A stretch of 64,000 bases of DNA from Amycolatopsis azurea DSM 43854 (GCF_001995215.1 NZ_MUXN01000013.1:124001-188000), one strand, 5' to 3'. Positions 1-8,420 are shown, numbered from the stretch's first letter. The notes: a model not told the origin generated them from the sequence alone. Made by a program: numbers and translations.

Positions 1-814
1 CGGTGAAGCCTTCGAACTCGACGGCGAGGTCCTTGGGCATCAGCAGATCGGTGCCTTCCAGCGGCACGAGGTCCAGTTGCTCCACGGCCTTCTTGGCGTG
101 CGCCGCGGTGAAACCGGAGAACCAGCGGAAATGCTTGAGTGACGCCGGAGCGGCCCACGAGAAGTACCGCCGGGCCAGTTCGGTCCGCGCGGTGTCCATA
201 TCGGACAGTGCGCCGCGCGGGGACGGCGTCCAGCGGACATAGCCGTACCGCTGCTGGTCCAGCCGCCCGTTGACCGGGACGCGGCGGATGTCGCCGCGGG
301 ACTGGAGCAGGCCGAGCGCGAGCGGCAACGTCGTGGTGGTGCCGCGTTTGCGGCCCGCCTCCCCGAGATTGCGCACCGCCGATCCGGCGGCGTCCTTGAT
401 CGCGGCCGGGCCGAGCGGTTCGGCGGACGCCTCGAGCAGGTCGGCGACGGTGACGCACAGCTGCTCGATCTCGGCCTGCGTGACGCCGAGGTACTTCTCC
501 GCGGCCGCGAGTTCGCCCGCCGGTGCCCCGGCGCCGACGGTCAGGCCGAGTTCGAAATCCGCCGAGGGAAGCACGTAGGTGCAGCCGCGGGCCGAGGGCA
601 GTTCGTGGACGGCGAGCCGGGCGACGTCCGCGTCGACCGTCTCGCGATCGAGCCGGGCCCTGGCGAACAGCCCGAGATAGGGCGCCGAACCGCCGATCGA
701 GCGCATCCAGCCGGTTCGCTCCAGCACGTCGGCCGCCGATGACCCGTGCAGCGATCCGTCGAGACCTTGACGATGTGCCCACCACGCGCAGCTTGTCGGT
801 CGCCATGACTCCAC
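1..814 (-). CDS. Winged-helix DNA-binding protein, AlkZ-like DNA glycosylase family (3' end cut by window)
   Basis: The frame is open from a GTG at 814 to the window edge, so the C-terminus is missing (271 codons visible). The N-terminus has a HRQGLDG stretch, followed by helical and winged-helix-type sequence (VLERTGWMRS, AEIEQLC, GGDIRRVPVNG-like) and a late FRWFSGFTAAHAKKAVE helix. This resembles the HTH_42/AlkZ-like superfamily, whose characterised members excise alkylated bases or unhook DNA crosslinks; many homologues are uncharacterised. It is divergent from the AraC gene with about 50 bp between the starts. Family assignment is by sequence character only; glycosylase activity is inference because the end of the protein is absent. 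Confidence 0.62.
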   Translation of the reverse strand, partial: MESWRPTSCAWWAHRQGLDGSLHGSSAADVLERTGWMRSIGGSAPYLGLFARARLDRETVDADVARLAVHELPSARGCTYVLPSADFELGLTVGAGAPAGELAAAEKYLGVTQAEIEQLCVTVADLLEASAEPLGPAAIKDAAGSAVRNLGEAGRKRGTTTTLPLALGLLQSRGDIRRVPVNGRLDQQRYGYVRWTPSPRGALSDMDTARTELARRYFSWAAPASLKHFRWFSGFTAAHAKKAVEQLDLVPLEGTDLLMPKDLAVEFEGFT

Positions 815-865
815 GGTATGGGTATTCGCTGACACCGCGCAGCCTGAGCCTGGCACGATCGAAAG

Positions 866-1864
866 GTGCGCAGACGGTTCTCGGAAGGTTCTCCGATCGC
901 GTCGACGGTGGTCACCGGCGACGACTTCGGCGAGCTCGAGCACACCTTCCAGGCGTTCCTCGCGCCGGACTCGGTCAAGCTGCACACCCCCGCGCCCACC
1001 GGAACCTTCGACATCTCCCAGCTCAGCGGCCTCCGCATCCCGGGGATCCACCCCAACGGCCTGTCGGTCTACGAGCTGACGCTGGACTCCGACGTCGTCT
1101 TGCAGGGCGAAGAGACTCCGGACGCGTACACCGTCGTCGTGACCCTCAGCGGCCGGAGCCAGGTCCGGATCGACGGCGAGATCGTCCCGGCGCGGCACGT
1201 CGTGACCGGTCCGGAGACGCGGTTCCAGACCAGGTACGACCATCCCGACATCCTGCTGCTCCGCCTGGGCAAACAGCTGATGGCGGACACGATGCGCGAA
1301 CGGCTCGGCGAGGCGCCGACGGAGACCCTGCGGTTCGATCCGATGATCACCTCGGACCTGGGCCAATGGATCACCCTGCTCCAGACTTTCAGTGAGACCG
1401 CCGCGTCCGGGCTGTTCGACCGGTCGCCGCTGGCCGCCTCGCATTTCGAGAAACTGCTGCTGCACGGGCTGCTCGACACCCAGCCGCATTCGCTGTCCGG
1501 CGAGCTCGCCGAAGAACGGCCCCGGCCGAGGTCGACGGCGGTGCGCCGCGCGATGACCTACTGCGAGGAGCACGCCGCCGAACCGGTGTCGATCGGCGAA
1601 CTGGCGATGGCCGCGCGGGTCAGTGTGCGCGCGCTCCAGCTGGCGTTCCGGACGGAACTCGGGCTGACGCCGATGGAGTACCTGCGCCGGGTCCGGCTCG
1701 ACCACGTGCACCAGGACCTGCTCGCGATCGCGCAGGGGCGCGCCGAAGGCACGGTCACCGACGTCGCGCTGCGATGGGGCTTCACGCATCTCGGCCGGTT
1801 TTCCGGTCTTTACCGCGACGCCTACGGCAAACTCCCTTCGGAAACGGCACGACTCACCGCCTGA
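866..1864 (+). CDS. AraC family transcriptional regulator
   Basis: A 332-residue protein starting at GTG 866. Residues 1-200 resemble the cupin-like AraC-binding domain (HVVTGPETRFQTRY region). Residues 230-330 form a double helix-turn-helix: first helix pair near VSIGELAMAARVSVRALQ, then the family signature GLTPMEYLRRVRL, and a final WGFTHLGRFSGLYRDAYG helix typical of AraC/XylS proteins. It probably binds a small ligand and regulates adjacent or divergent genes. The stop is 10 bp before the ADP-ribosylglycohydrolase start, so both may be on one transcript. The effector is unknown. Confidence 0.9.
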   Translation: MRRRFSEGSPIASTVVTGDDFGELEHTFQAFLAPDSVKLHTPAPTGTFDISQLSGLRIPGIHPNGLSVYELTLDSDVVLQGEETPDAYTVVVTLSGRSQVRIDGEIVPARHVVTGPETRFQTRYDHPDILLLRLGKQLMADTMRERLGEAPTETLRFDPMITSDLGQWITLLQTFSETAASGLFDRSPLAASHFEKLLLHGLLDTQPHSLSGELAEERPRPRSTAVRRAMTYCEEHAAEPVSIGELAMAARVSVRALQLAFRTELGLTPMEYLRRVRLDHVHQDLLAIAQGRAEGTVTDVALRWGFTHLGRFSGLYRDAYGKLPSETARLTA

Positions 1865-1874
1865 AGGAGCACGG

Positions 1875-2729
1875 ATGCTGGTCGAACTGGCCATCGGCGA
1901 CGCGTACGGGGGCTCCTTCGAGCACGCGTACCCGAGTTTCGTCGCCGAGCACAACACGATGGCCGGTTACGTGCCGCATCCCGGCCAGCTCGGCGTCCCG
2001 GCCGGCCGCTACACCGACGACACGCAGATGACGATCGCGATCGCCGAACTGCTCGTGTCCGGGCGCCGGTGGACGCCGCTGATGCTCGCCGAGCAGTTCG
2101 TCCGGGCGTATCACCGCGATCCGCACGACGGCTACGCGCCGCGTTTCCATCAGCTGCTCAGCGAGGTCCGGGACGGCGAAGAGCTGCTTCGACGGCTTCA
2201 GCCGCAGAGCGACAAGAGCGGGGCGGCCATGCGCGCCGGGCCGATCGGGCTCCTGCCGACCGTCGACGACGTCCTCTACCACGCGAAACTCCAGGCCAGG
2301 ATCACGCACGACACCCCGGCCGGGATCGCCGCGGCGCAGGCGGCGGCACTCGCCGTGCACTACTGCCACCACCGCCTCGGGCCGACGGCCGAGGTCGCGC
2401 GGTGGGTCGAAGGGATCCTTCCCGAGGACGTCGGGCACGGCGGCTGGGCGCGGCCGTGGTCGGGCAAGATCGGCCCGCAGGGCTGGATGAGCGTCCGCGC
2501 CGCGCTGACCGTGCTCGCCGCGGGCGGCGGTCTCGCCCGGATGCTCCACACCTGCGTCGCGTTCACCGGCGACGTCGACACCGCCGCGACCATCGCGCTG
2601 GCCGCCGCGTCCCGTTCGCCCGAGGTGGCGCAGGATCTGCCGCCGGTGCTGTGGCGCGATCTGGAGAACGGCGAGTTCGGCCGCGACTACCTCGCGAGGC
2701 TCGACGAGCGACTTCTTAGGGTTACCTAA
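1875..2729 (+). CDS. ADP-ribosylglycohydrolase (DraG/ARH) family protein
   Basis: 284 residues. It contains all the hallmark metal-binding motifs of the ARH fold: GDAYG (residues 8-12), YTDDTQMT (46-53) and GDVDT near the C-terminus (232-236). These coordinate two divalent metals in enzymes that remove ADP-ribose from proteins or DNA, or hydrolyse related compounds. The protein is compact, at the short end of family length, with no signal peptide. It lies 10 bp downstream of the AraC gene, and its last codons overlap a palindrome upstream of the MerR gene. The substrate cannot be read from sequence. It is unlike the much larger ARH fusions at 50906-56369. Confidence 0.9.
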   Translation: MLVELAIGDAYGGSFEHAYPSFVAEHNTMAGYVPHPGQLGVPAGRYTDDTQMTIAIAELLVSGRRWTPLMLAEQFVRAYHRDPHDGYAPRFHQLLSEVRDGEELLRRLQPQSDKSGAAMRAGPIGLLPTVDDVLYHAKLQARITHDTPAGIAAAQAAALAVHYCHHRLGPTAEVARWVEGILPEDVGHGGWARPWSGKIGPQGWMSVRAALTVLAAGGGLARMLHTCVAFTGDVDTAATIALAAASRSPEVAQDLPPVLWRDLENGEFGRDYLARLDERLLRVT

Positions 2730-2734
2730 CCTAG
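2716..2734 (+). promoter_or_regulatory. Palindromic operator candidate, IdeR/DtxR-box-like, upstream of MerR gene
   Basis: TTAGGGTTACCTAACCTAG contains a perfect inverted repeat, GGTTA-CC-TAACC, and matches most positions of the remembered actinobacterial iron-box consensus TTAGGTTAGSCTAACCTAA. A TAGACT hexamer at 2732-2737 lies 6 bp before the ATG at 2744, suggesting a leaderless MerR transcript. The site could equally be the MerR protein's own operator. Confidence 0.4.
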
Positions 2735-2743
2735 ACTGATCAC

Positions 2744-3142
2744 ATGACTTCCTTGACGCCGGTCCGCGAGGCCGCCGACCATTTCGGGCTGGCGATCTCG
2801 ACCCTGCACTACTGGGAGCGCCGCGGGCTGATCACCGCCACCCGCCGTTCGGGGCAGCGGTTCTACGACGACGACCAGCTGTATCGCATCGCGATGATCA
2901 AGCGCTGGCGGCGGACCGGCGGGCTCGGCCTGTCCAAGATCACCGAGCTGCTCGCCGAACAGCACCGCTGGCGTGAGGTGGTGGCGGGTCAGCTCGCCGA
3001 GATCGAACGGGAGCGTGCGCGGCTCGACACCGCGCACGACTACCTGGTCGAACTCCTCACCTGCCGCCGCGAGGGGAGCCTTGAGGACTGCCAGTGGTTC
3101 CGTGACCGGGTCGACCTGCCCGCGCACGCGGCGGCGAGCTGA
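2744..3142 (+). CDS. MerR family transcriptional regulator
   Basis: 132 residues. The N-terminal winged helix-turn-helix carries the MerR signature (STLHYWERRGLI, then SGQRFYDDDQLYRIAMI), followed by a dimerisation coiled coil (about 80-115). Only one Cys pair region (LLTC..., EDCQW) is seen at the C-terminus, so a metal site is not obvious. The promoter has a palindrome overlapping the likely -35/-10 region, fitting MerR-type autoregulation. It is convergent with, and its 3' end overlaps by about 86 bp, the MFS exporter gene on the other strand, which is a plausible regulatory target. Confidence 0.9.
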   Translation: MTSLTPVREAADHFGLAISTLHYWERRGLITATRRSGQRFYDDDQLYRIAMIKRWRRTGGLGLSKITELLAEQHRWREVVAGQLAEIERERARLDTAHDYLVELLTCRREGSLEDCQWFRDRVDLPAHAAAS

Positions 3143-4529
3143 GTCCCGGCATCGCCACCGCCGCGACCACGGCCGCGGCCGCGAGGCAGACGGCGGAAGC
3201 GAAGAACGCGGCGGTGTAGCCGTGCACCTGCGCCTCTCCCGGCGGACCGCCGGTCTGCCAGGTCGCGGTCACCGCCGCCGCGAGCGCGGTCAACGCGGCG
3301 AGGCCGATCGCGCCGCTGGTCTGCCGGACGGTGTTCAGCAGACCGGCGGCCAGGCCGTTCTGCCACTCCGGCACCCCGCTGGTGGCGGCCACGGTGATCG
3401 GGGTGAAGGCCGCGGCGGTCCCGAATCCGAAGACCATCCCGGGCAGCAGCACGGAAACGACGTACGAGGCGTGCGGCCCGGTCAGCGCGGCGACTCCGGC
3501 GAGCCCCGCCGCGCCGATCGCGCAGCACAGCGTCGTCGCGCGCCGGGGTCCCAGCCGCACCGACAACCCGCCCGCCGTCTGCGCGCCGGCGAACATCGCC
3601 ACGCCCACCGGCAGGTACGCCAGGCCCGCCCGCAGCGGCGAATACCCGTGGACGTCCTGCAGGTACAGCGAAAGCAGGATCGGGCTGGCGAGGAAACCCA
3701 GCCCCAGCAGGAAGATCACCACGTTGCCGCTGCTGACCGACCGCAGCCGGAAGATCCCGAGCGCGACCAGCGGTTCGTCCGCCCACCGATGCTGGTGCAG
3801 CAGGAAGACACCGAGCAGGACGAGCCCGCCGAGCAGCGGCGACAGGACGGACCCGCTTCCCCAGCCATCGGCCGAAGAACCCATCACCGCGTAGACCACG
3901 CCGACGAGTCCCGCCGTCGACAGCACGGCGCCGAGCACGTCCAGCCTGCCGCGAGGGCGGCTTCGATCCCTCGGCGGCAGCACCGTGGCGGCGAGGACGG
4001 CCACCACCCCGATCGGGACGCTGACGAAGAACACCCAGCGCCAGCCCGCCCACTGGGTCAGCAGTCCGCCGATCACCGGCCCCGCCGCGGCACCGGCCGC
4101 GCCCACCGCGCTCCAGGTGCCCAAGGCCCGCGCGCGGCGCTCGGGTTCGGTGAACGTCGTGGTCAGCAGGGACAACGTCACCGGCATCAGCAACGCGCCG
4201 CCGAACCCTTGCACGGTCCGGGCGACCAGCAGCGTTTCCGGCGAGGCGGCCAGCCCGGCGGCGAGCCGCGCGACGGTGAACAGGCTCATCCCGAGCACGA
4301 ACATCCGCCGTACCCCGAATTCGTCGCACAACCGGCCGCCCAGCAACAGGAAACCGGCGAACGCGAGCGTGTAGGCGTTCACCACCCAGGTCAGCGCGCC
4401 GGACGAGAAGCCGAGGCCGAACCGGATCGCGGGCAGGGCGACGGAAACGATCGTCGCGTCGAGGATGACCACGAACGATCCCGAGCAGGCCAGCGCGAGC
4501 ACGGCGCCCTCACCGGGACGGCGCGTCAT
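3057..4529 (-). CDS. MFS transporter, DHA2/EmrB-QacA type drug:H+ antiporter
   Basis: 490 residues from ATG 4529, whose TGA/ATG overlap with the preceding small gene supports this start over longer in-frame options. About 14 hydrophobic segments are visible. Motif C-like and DHA2 hallmarks include LDATIVSVALP in TM1 and a GGRLCDEFGVRR loop (motif A). A basic, glycine-rich C-tail extends into the convergent MerR gene. The family exports drugs or metabolites using proton motive force. It is the last gene of a translationally coupled operon after the amidase and the GatC-like gene, so it may move a substrate or product of the amidase; this is inference. Confidence 0.9.
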   Translation of the reverse strand: MTRRPGEGAVLALACSGSFVVILDATIVSVALPAIRFGLGFSSGALTWVVNAYTLAFAGFLLLGGRLCDEFGVRRMFVLGMSLFTVARLAAGLAASPETLLVARTVQGFGGALLMPVTLSLLTTTFTEPERRARALGTWSAVGAAGAAAGPVIGGLLTQWAGWRWVFFVSVPIGVVAVLAATVLPPRDRSRPRGRLDVLGAVLSTAGLVGVVYAVMGSSADGWGSGSVLSPLLGGLVLLGVFLLHQHRWADEPLVALGIFRLRSVSSGNVVIFLLGLGFLASPILLSLYLQDVHGYSPLRAGLAYLPVGVAMFAGAQTAGGLSVRLGPRRATTLCCAIGAAGLAGVAALTGPHASYVVSVLLPGMVFGFGTAAAFTPITVAATSGVPEWQNGLAAGLLNTVRQTSGAIGLAALTALAAAVTATWQTGGPPGEAQVHGYTAAFFASAVCLAAAAVVAAVAMPGLSSPPRARAGRPGHGTTGSPQGSPRGGR

Positions 4530-4693
4530 GCCGGTGCCCCGTTCGGCACCGGCGCGACGCCGCGATCCATCGGCACCGCGTACAGGGATTCCACTGTGGA
4601 CAGCCAGCGTAGGCGTGCCAGCGCTCGTTTGTCGGACTCGTCGGCCGGGAGTTCCGCCTTGGCCAGCACGAGATCGATCAGTTCCGGGGTCAT
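4526..4693 (-). CDS. Small GatC/AtzG-like protein, putative amidase partner
   Basis: 55 residues, starting at ATG 4693 (overlapping the amidase stop) and ending with TGA overlapping the MFS start, so it is translationally coupled on both sides. The sequence (LAKAELPADESDKRALARLRWLSTVESLY...DRGVAP) resembles the helical N-terminal part of GatC-like and AtzG-like accessory subunits that wrap around amidase-signature enzymes. It is short for that group. The assignment rests on weak similarity plus its position directly after an amidase. Confidence 0.5.
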   Translation of the reverse strand: MTPELIDLVLAKAELPADESDKRALARLRWLSTVESLYAVPMDRGVAPVPNGAPA

Positions 4694-6018
4694 CGCGCCT
4701 CCTGGATCGCGGCACCGGCACGCAGGACGGTCGCCTCGTCGAAGAGGCGGCCCGCGAGTTGCAGGGACAGCGGCAAACCGCCGCCGGTCCGCCCCATCGG
4801 TATGGCGAGGACCGGATTCGCGACGCCGTTCCAGTACGGCGTCGTGATCTTCTCGAAGACTTCCGCGTTCTGCTGTCCGGCTTCGTCGGCGACGTCGTCG
4901 AGCAAGGGGGCGCCGATCGACGCGACGGGACTCGCGATCACGTCGACATCGTCGAAGAGGTGCGCCAGCTCCTGCCGCACCACCTGCCGCACCCGTTGTG
5001 CCTGAACGTAATCCGCGCCGGACACCAGTGCCCCGGCCGCGAAGATCCCCCGCGTCGAGACACCGAAGTCCGGCCACCTCGCGCTCAATTCGGCTCGGTG
5101 GTGGGCGAGGGCTTCGCAGCTCGCGGTGACCAGCACCGCGGTGGTCAGCTCGTTCCAATACGGCAGCGAGACCTCGACCAAGGTGGCCCCCAGGTCCTCC
5201 GCGAGGGACAGCGTTTCGTCGAAAACACGCTCCAGCGCGGGGTCGGCGTCTTCGGGGAAGTGGTGCTCGCGGACGACACCGATCCGCAGCCCCGCGAGGT
5301 CACCGGTGAATTCCGGTGCCACGAAAGGAACTTCGGCGATGACCGCCAGCAAGGCCGCGCAGTCGCGAGCGGTACGGGCGAGCGGGCCGATGCGGTCGAG
5401 GGTGTGGGCCAGCGGCACACAACCCGCTCCCGAAACCCGCCCGTAGGTCGGCATCAGCCCGGTGACCCCGCAGAACGCGGCGGGCATCCGGATACTGCCG
5501 GCGGTGTCCGAGCCGAGCCCGGCGAAGAACATCCCGGCGGCGATCCCGCTCGCCGTCCCCGAACTGGATCCGCCCGCCCAACGCTCGGTGTCCCAAGGGT
5601 TCCGCGGGATCGGGAACGGTTCGGCGCGGTCCGGGACCCCGCAGCCGAACTCCATCGTCGAGGTCTTCCCGACGATGACCCCGCCCGCTTGCTTCACCCG
5701 CGTCGTCACCGCCGCGTCGATGCCCGGCCCCCAGTCGAGCACGACGCTCTGGGCGGTCGTCGGCCCCTCCGCGACGGCGATGAGATCCTTGACGCCCAGC
5801 GGGATTCCCTGCAACGGCCCGCGATCCACACCGGCCGCGAACTCGCGGTCCGCCCGCCGCGCCGACGCCAGCGCGTGCTCGGGGAACCGGGTGACGTACA
5901 CGCCGAGTTCGTCGGCGACGGCCAGCGCGCGTTCCGCCAGTTCGACGCTGGTCACTTCTCCGCGACGCAACGCCTGCCCGGCTTCGAGCACCGAGCCCTC
6001 GTGTTCTGTCCGCACCAC
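4690..6018 (-). CDS. Amidase signature family hydrolase
   Basis: 442 residues. The Ser-cisSer-Lys triad of the amidase signature is visible: Lys in GVKD (about 77), cis-Ser in GGSSSGT (151-153) and nucleophile Ser in GSDTAGSIR (about 175). This family hydrolyses amide bonds (AtzE, GatA and nicotinamidase-like members among others). It lacks the GatA context of gatC/gatB, so it is not the tRNA amidotransferase subunit. It is first in an operon with a GatC-like small protein and an MFS exporter, with ATGA overlaps between all three. Specific substrate unknown. Confidence 0.9.
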   Translation of the reverse strand: MVRTEHEGSVLEAGQALRRGEVTSVELAERALAVADELGVYVTRFPEHALASARRADREFAAGVDRGPLQGIPLGVKDLIAVAEGPTTAQSVVLDWGPGIDAAVTTRVKQAGGVIVGKTSTMEFGCGVPDRAEPFPIPRNPWDTERWAGGSSSGTASGIAAGMFFAGLGSDTAGSIRMPAAFCGVTGLMPTYGRVSGAGCVPLAHTLDRIGPLARTARDCAALLAVIAEVPFVAPEFTGDLAGLRIGVVREHHFPEDADPALERVFDETLSLAEDLGATLVEVSLPYWNELTTAVLVTASCEALAHHRAELSARWPDFGVSTRGIFAAGALVSGADYVQAQRVRQVVRQELAHLFDDVDVIASPVASIGAPLLDDVADEAGQQNAEVFEKITTPYWNGVANPVLAIPMGRTGGGLPLSLQLAGRLFDEATVLRAGAAIQEAR

Positions 6019-6099
6019 GACCCCTCCGGTCCGGCGGCGCCGGAGTGGCGCCGCCGGGACCAGGGTGCAAACTGAAGCGCGGTTGAGCGCAAGGCCGTT

Positions 6100-6603
6100 C
6101 TACCAGGAAGGGTTGTACCGCAGGCCTTGCTCGTAGTACTGGTCGTCGGATTCCGCCGGCGCGGACTGCTCGTCCTGATCCGGCCCGGCCGGTTCTTCCG
6201 AGCGGTCCTTGAGGACGACGTTCTCCGTCTCCGCCAGTGCCCGGCGCGGCGCGGGGGAAGCCGGTTCGCCCGTGTCCTGGTACGACGGCGTGAACCCGAG
6301 CCGCCAGCGGAGCCTGTCGGTGATGTACCCGGCGTTGCCGATCGGCGCCATCAGCTCCGCGCTGCGTTTCGCGGATCCTTGCTGCGCTTCCTGGTAGGTC
6401 CGCATGACGGCGTCCGCGATCTCGGCGGGCGACATCCGCGACGCGGAGTCGCCGACTCTGAGCCGCGTCATCACGCCGTCCGTGTTGACCGAAACGGAAA
6501 CGGCACCGTCCGGCGAGGAGGCGTCCACCGACAGGGCGGCCAGTGCCTCGAGCATCGCTTGGCGGTCGGCGGGCGGTTTCTTGGGCGCCGGTTTGTCGGC
6601 CAC
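6100..6603 (-). CDS. YbaB/EbfC-like DNA-binding family protein
   Basis: 167 residues. The central part (SVSVNTDGVMTRLRVGDSASRMSPAEIADAVMRTYQEA-type pattern, residues 35-80) matches the YbaB/EbfC fold, a beta-hairpin plus long helix. The C-terminal half is acidic and probably disordered (rich in E, D, Q). In actinomycetes such proteins often sit beside WXG100/ESX-like genes, as here, 9 bp downstream of the helical gene at 6613. Whether it binds DNA or acts as a chaperone-like partner is unknown. Confidence 0.7.
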   Translation of the reverse strand: MADKPAPKKPPADRQAMLEALAALSVDASSPDGAVSVSVNTDGVMTRLRVGDSASRMSPAEIADAVMRTYQEAQQGSAKRSAELMAPIGNAGYITDRLRWRLGFTPSYQDTGEPASPAPRRALAETENVVLKDRSEEPAGPDQDEQSAPAESDDQYYEQGLRYNPSW

Positions 6604-6612
6604 GATCCTCCG

Positions 6613-7647
6613 TCAGTCCGTCGGCAGCGGTGACAGCTCCATCGGCGGCTGCTCGATCTTGCCGTCGTTCGAGATGTCGACGTTCTTGTCCCGGACCCGC
6701 TTTTCCGTGTCCTTGTCGGTGTTCTCCGTTTCGAAGTTGCCGGGATCGAAGGTCTCGCCCGGGCTGACATCCGGCGGATCGGGGATGATCGGCAGGTTGT
6801 TGATCTCGACGTTGATCTTCGAGATCAGCGACTCGGTCGCCCGGAACATGCTTTCCCTGATGTTGACCACGCCATCGTGGAAGCTGTTGTAGATGCTTTC
6901 GGGGCTGTCCCCGACGATGTCGGCCTGCACGGTGGCCGCGGTGGCGAGCCCGGCACCGGCCGCGGCGCCGGCGACCTGGACCCCGTTCGCGGTGGTGAAG
7001 AACGCCGCCGCGGTGAGGCCGCCCGCCGGTGGCACGGCCGCCACGAGCAAGGCGGTGACAGCGGCCGCGAAGGTCGCCGCCAGCGCCTTCTGCAGAGCGG
7101 ATTCGTCTTGCCGTTCCTTGTCGTCCCGGTACTTTTCCGCGGCGGTCAGGTAGGAGGCGGCCAGGTTGCTCAGGTCTCCCCGAGCGGTCGCGATGGCGTC
7201 GCGCGCGGCCACGATGTCGGCTTCCAGCACGGTGAGTTTGGTGCCGACCCGGGCATAGGTGTTCACCAAACCCTGGATGTAGCTCTTGGCGCTTTCGGCC
7301 CCTTCACCGCGCCACTTGAGAAGCAGGGCGAGAGACCTGTCGAGCGGCGCTTTCGTGTCCTGGAAGGAATTCCAGAGACCTTCGTAAGCCTCGATCATGG
7401 TCTGCAGGCTGTTCTCTCCGACGAGCTCCGCGTCGGAGAACTCCAGGAAGAAGTCTCGGACCTGCTCTTTCCGCCCGCCGCTCCAATCGACGTCGCCGCC
7501 GAAGAACTGCATGAAAAGGAGATCCGTCGCGGCGATGGCCTTTTCGGCGCCCGCGGTGAGATCGTCGGAGATCCCTTCGAGGAGTTCGTTGTTGCCGCCG
7601 TCTTCGGAGGCGGTCTCCGCGTCCAGTGCGTTGAAGTACCCGTCCAT
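6613..7647 (-). CDS. Large helical protein with WXG100-like features, type VII secretion-associated (function unknown)
   Basis: 344 residues. The N-terminal half is predicted helical with a WNSFQ motif and a KWRGEGAESAK segment resembling the W-x-G turn of ESX substrates (residues 90-125). A long coiled coil covers about 120-185. A strongly hydrophobic Ala/Gly/Val-rich stretch (about 190-245) could be one or two membrane helices, and an acidic Pro-rich tail follows. It lies between a YbaB-like and an EspC/WXG100-like gene. I do not recognise a named family; the ESX association is inferred from architecture and neighbours. Confidence 0.6.
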   Translation of the reverse strand: MDGYFNALDAETASEDGGNNELLEGISDDLTAGAEKAIAATDLLFMQFFGGDVDWSGGRKEQVRDFFLEFSDAELVGENSLQTMIEAYEGLWNSFQDTKAPLDRSLALLLKWRGEGAESAKSYIQGLVNTYARVGTKLTVLEADIVAARDAIATARGDLSNLAASYLTAAEKYRDDKERQDESALQKALAATFAAAVTALLVAAVPPAGGLTAAAFFTTANGVQVAGAAAGAGLATAATVQADIVGDSPESIYNSFHDGVVNIRESMFRATESLISKINVEINNLPIIPDPPDVSPGETFDPGNFETENTDKDTEKRVRDKNVDISNDGKIEQPPMELSPLPTD

Positions 7648-7654
7648 CCCCGCG

Positions 7655-8026
7655 CTACCCCTGTTCCCCGTGCGCCAGGCGGTTCATCCGCTGCTTGTTG
7701 TCTTCGTCGACGGATTCGTAAAGCTCCGCGACCCGCGCCAGTGCGTGGCTGGCGTCCTGCGTGCTCTGGTGCAATTTCGCGAGCATCTTCTCGACCGCGG
7801 CGCGGTGTTCCTCGTACGCCGCCGAAACGCCACGCATGCCCAACGTCTTCCCGAACGCGGTGTCCGGCGCGAACATCCCGGGGAGAAAGCCGCCCGTGAT
7901 CGGGTCGGGGGCGGGCACGTCTTGCCCTCTCACCCCGGTGTGCGCGCCGCTGACGATGTCGGCGGCCTTCCCCAGTTCCCTGCTCGACGCCCTGAGATCG
8001 TCGAGGTCGGTTTCGAAACCGATCAT
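7655..8026 (-). CDS. WXG100/EspC-like ESX secretion-associated protein
   Basis: 123 residues, two long helices (about 1-30 and 68-115) separated by a Gly/Pro-rich loop. The C-terminal pattern (STQDASHALARVAELYESVDEDNKQR) ends like the Y-x-x-x-D/E helix end seen in ESX substrates and the DUF2580/EspC family. The ATG at 8026 has a GAGGTG ribosome-binding site. It is first gene of a three-gene minus-strand operon with genes 6613 and 6100. No ESX ATPase or membrane genes are in the window, so its export route would be encoded elsewhere. Confidence 0.65.
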   Translation of the reverse strand: MIGFETDLDDLRASSRELGKAADIVSGAHTGVRGQDVPAPDPITGGFLPGMFAPDTAFGKTLGMRGVSAAYEEHRAAVEKMLAKLHQSTQDASHALARVAELYESVDEDNKQRMNRLAHGEQG

Positions 8027-8108
8027 GGTGTCACCTCGCTGTCCGGAATTTCACCCCCATGTAAGCAGCGTTGACTTGGCTGGGAGCCCGACTTCGCGAT
8101 CCGGATCG

Positions 8109-8124
8109 GGTGACGAATGTCACC
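8109..8124. promoter_or_regulatory. Inverted repeat GGTGAC-N4-GTCACC
   Basis: A perfect 6-bp dyad with a 4-bp spacer about 85 bp upstream of the ESX-like operon start at 8026. Its size and position suit a dimeric repressor site or a small hairpin. No binding protein can be assigned. The rest of the 320-bp gap 8027-8347 shows nothing else except the terminator at its far end. Confidence 0.3.
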
Positions 8125-8303
8125 GCTCGGGTAGCTTTTCTACTGCTCGATTTCGCGATTCGGCCGAGGTGGACTGAGCCGGATCACCCCGCTGTACGGG
8201 TTCTCGTTTAGAGGCGTCCCGTCATAGAGGCTTCGCTCAGGTTTTCCCGGTGCCGTCTGCGGCGGCGGAGAGCACTTTCCGGGTGGAAGCCTGGGAAAAC
8301 GAC

Positions 8304-8345
8304 AACGGCTTGGCCTGAGGAAACCCTCTGGCCAAGCCGTTTTTC
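8304..8345 (-). terminator. Intrinsic terminator downstream of tRNA-Ala
   Basis: A perfect 12-bp stem, AACGGCTTGGCC / GGCCAAGCCGTT, with a 14-nt loop, flanked by T-rich sequence on both strands. It starts directly after the 3' end of tRNA-Ala and could work bidirectionally. Confidence 0.8.
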
Positions 8346-8347
8346 TG

Positions 8348-8420
8348 TGGAGCTGAGGGGAATCGAACCCCTGACCCCCGCCTTGCAAAGGCGGTGCTCT
8401 ACCAATTGAGCTACAGCCCC
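8348..8420 (-). tRNA. tRNA-Ala (TGC anticodon)
   Basis: 73 nt folding into a cloverleaf: 7-bp acceptor stem (GGGGCTG/CAGCTCC), D-arm GCTC...GAGC, anticodon stem CCGCC/GGCGG with loop TTTGCAA giving anticodon TGC, and T-arm AGGGG-TTCGATT-CCCCT. CCA is not encoded. tRNA-Ile and tRNA-Ala downstream of gyrA is the usual actinobacterial arrangement. Confidence 0.97.
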
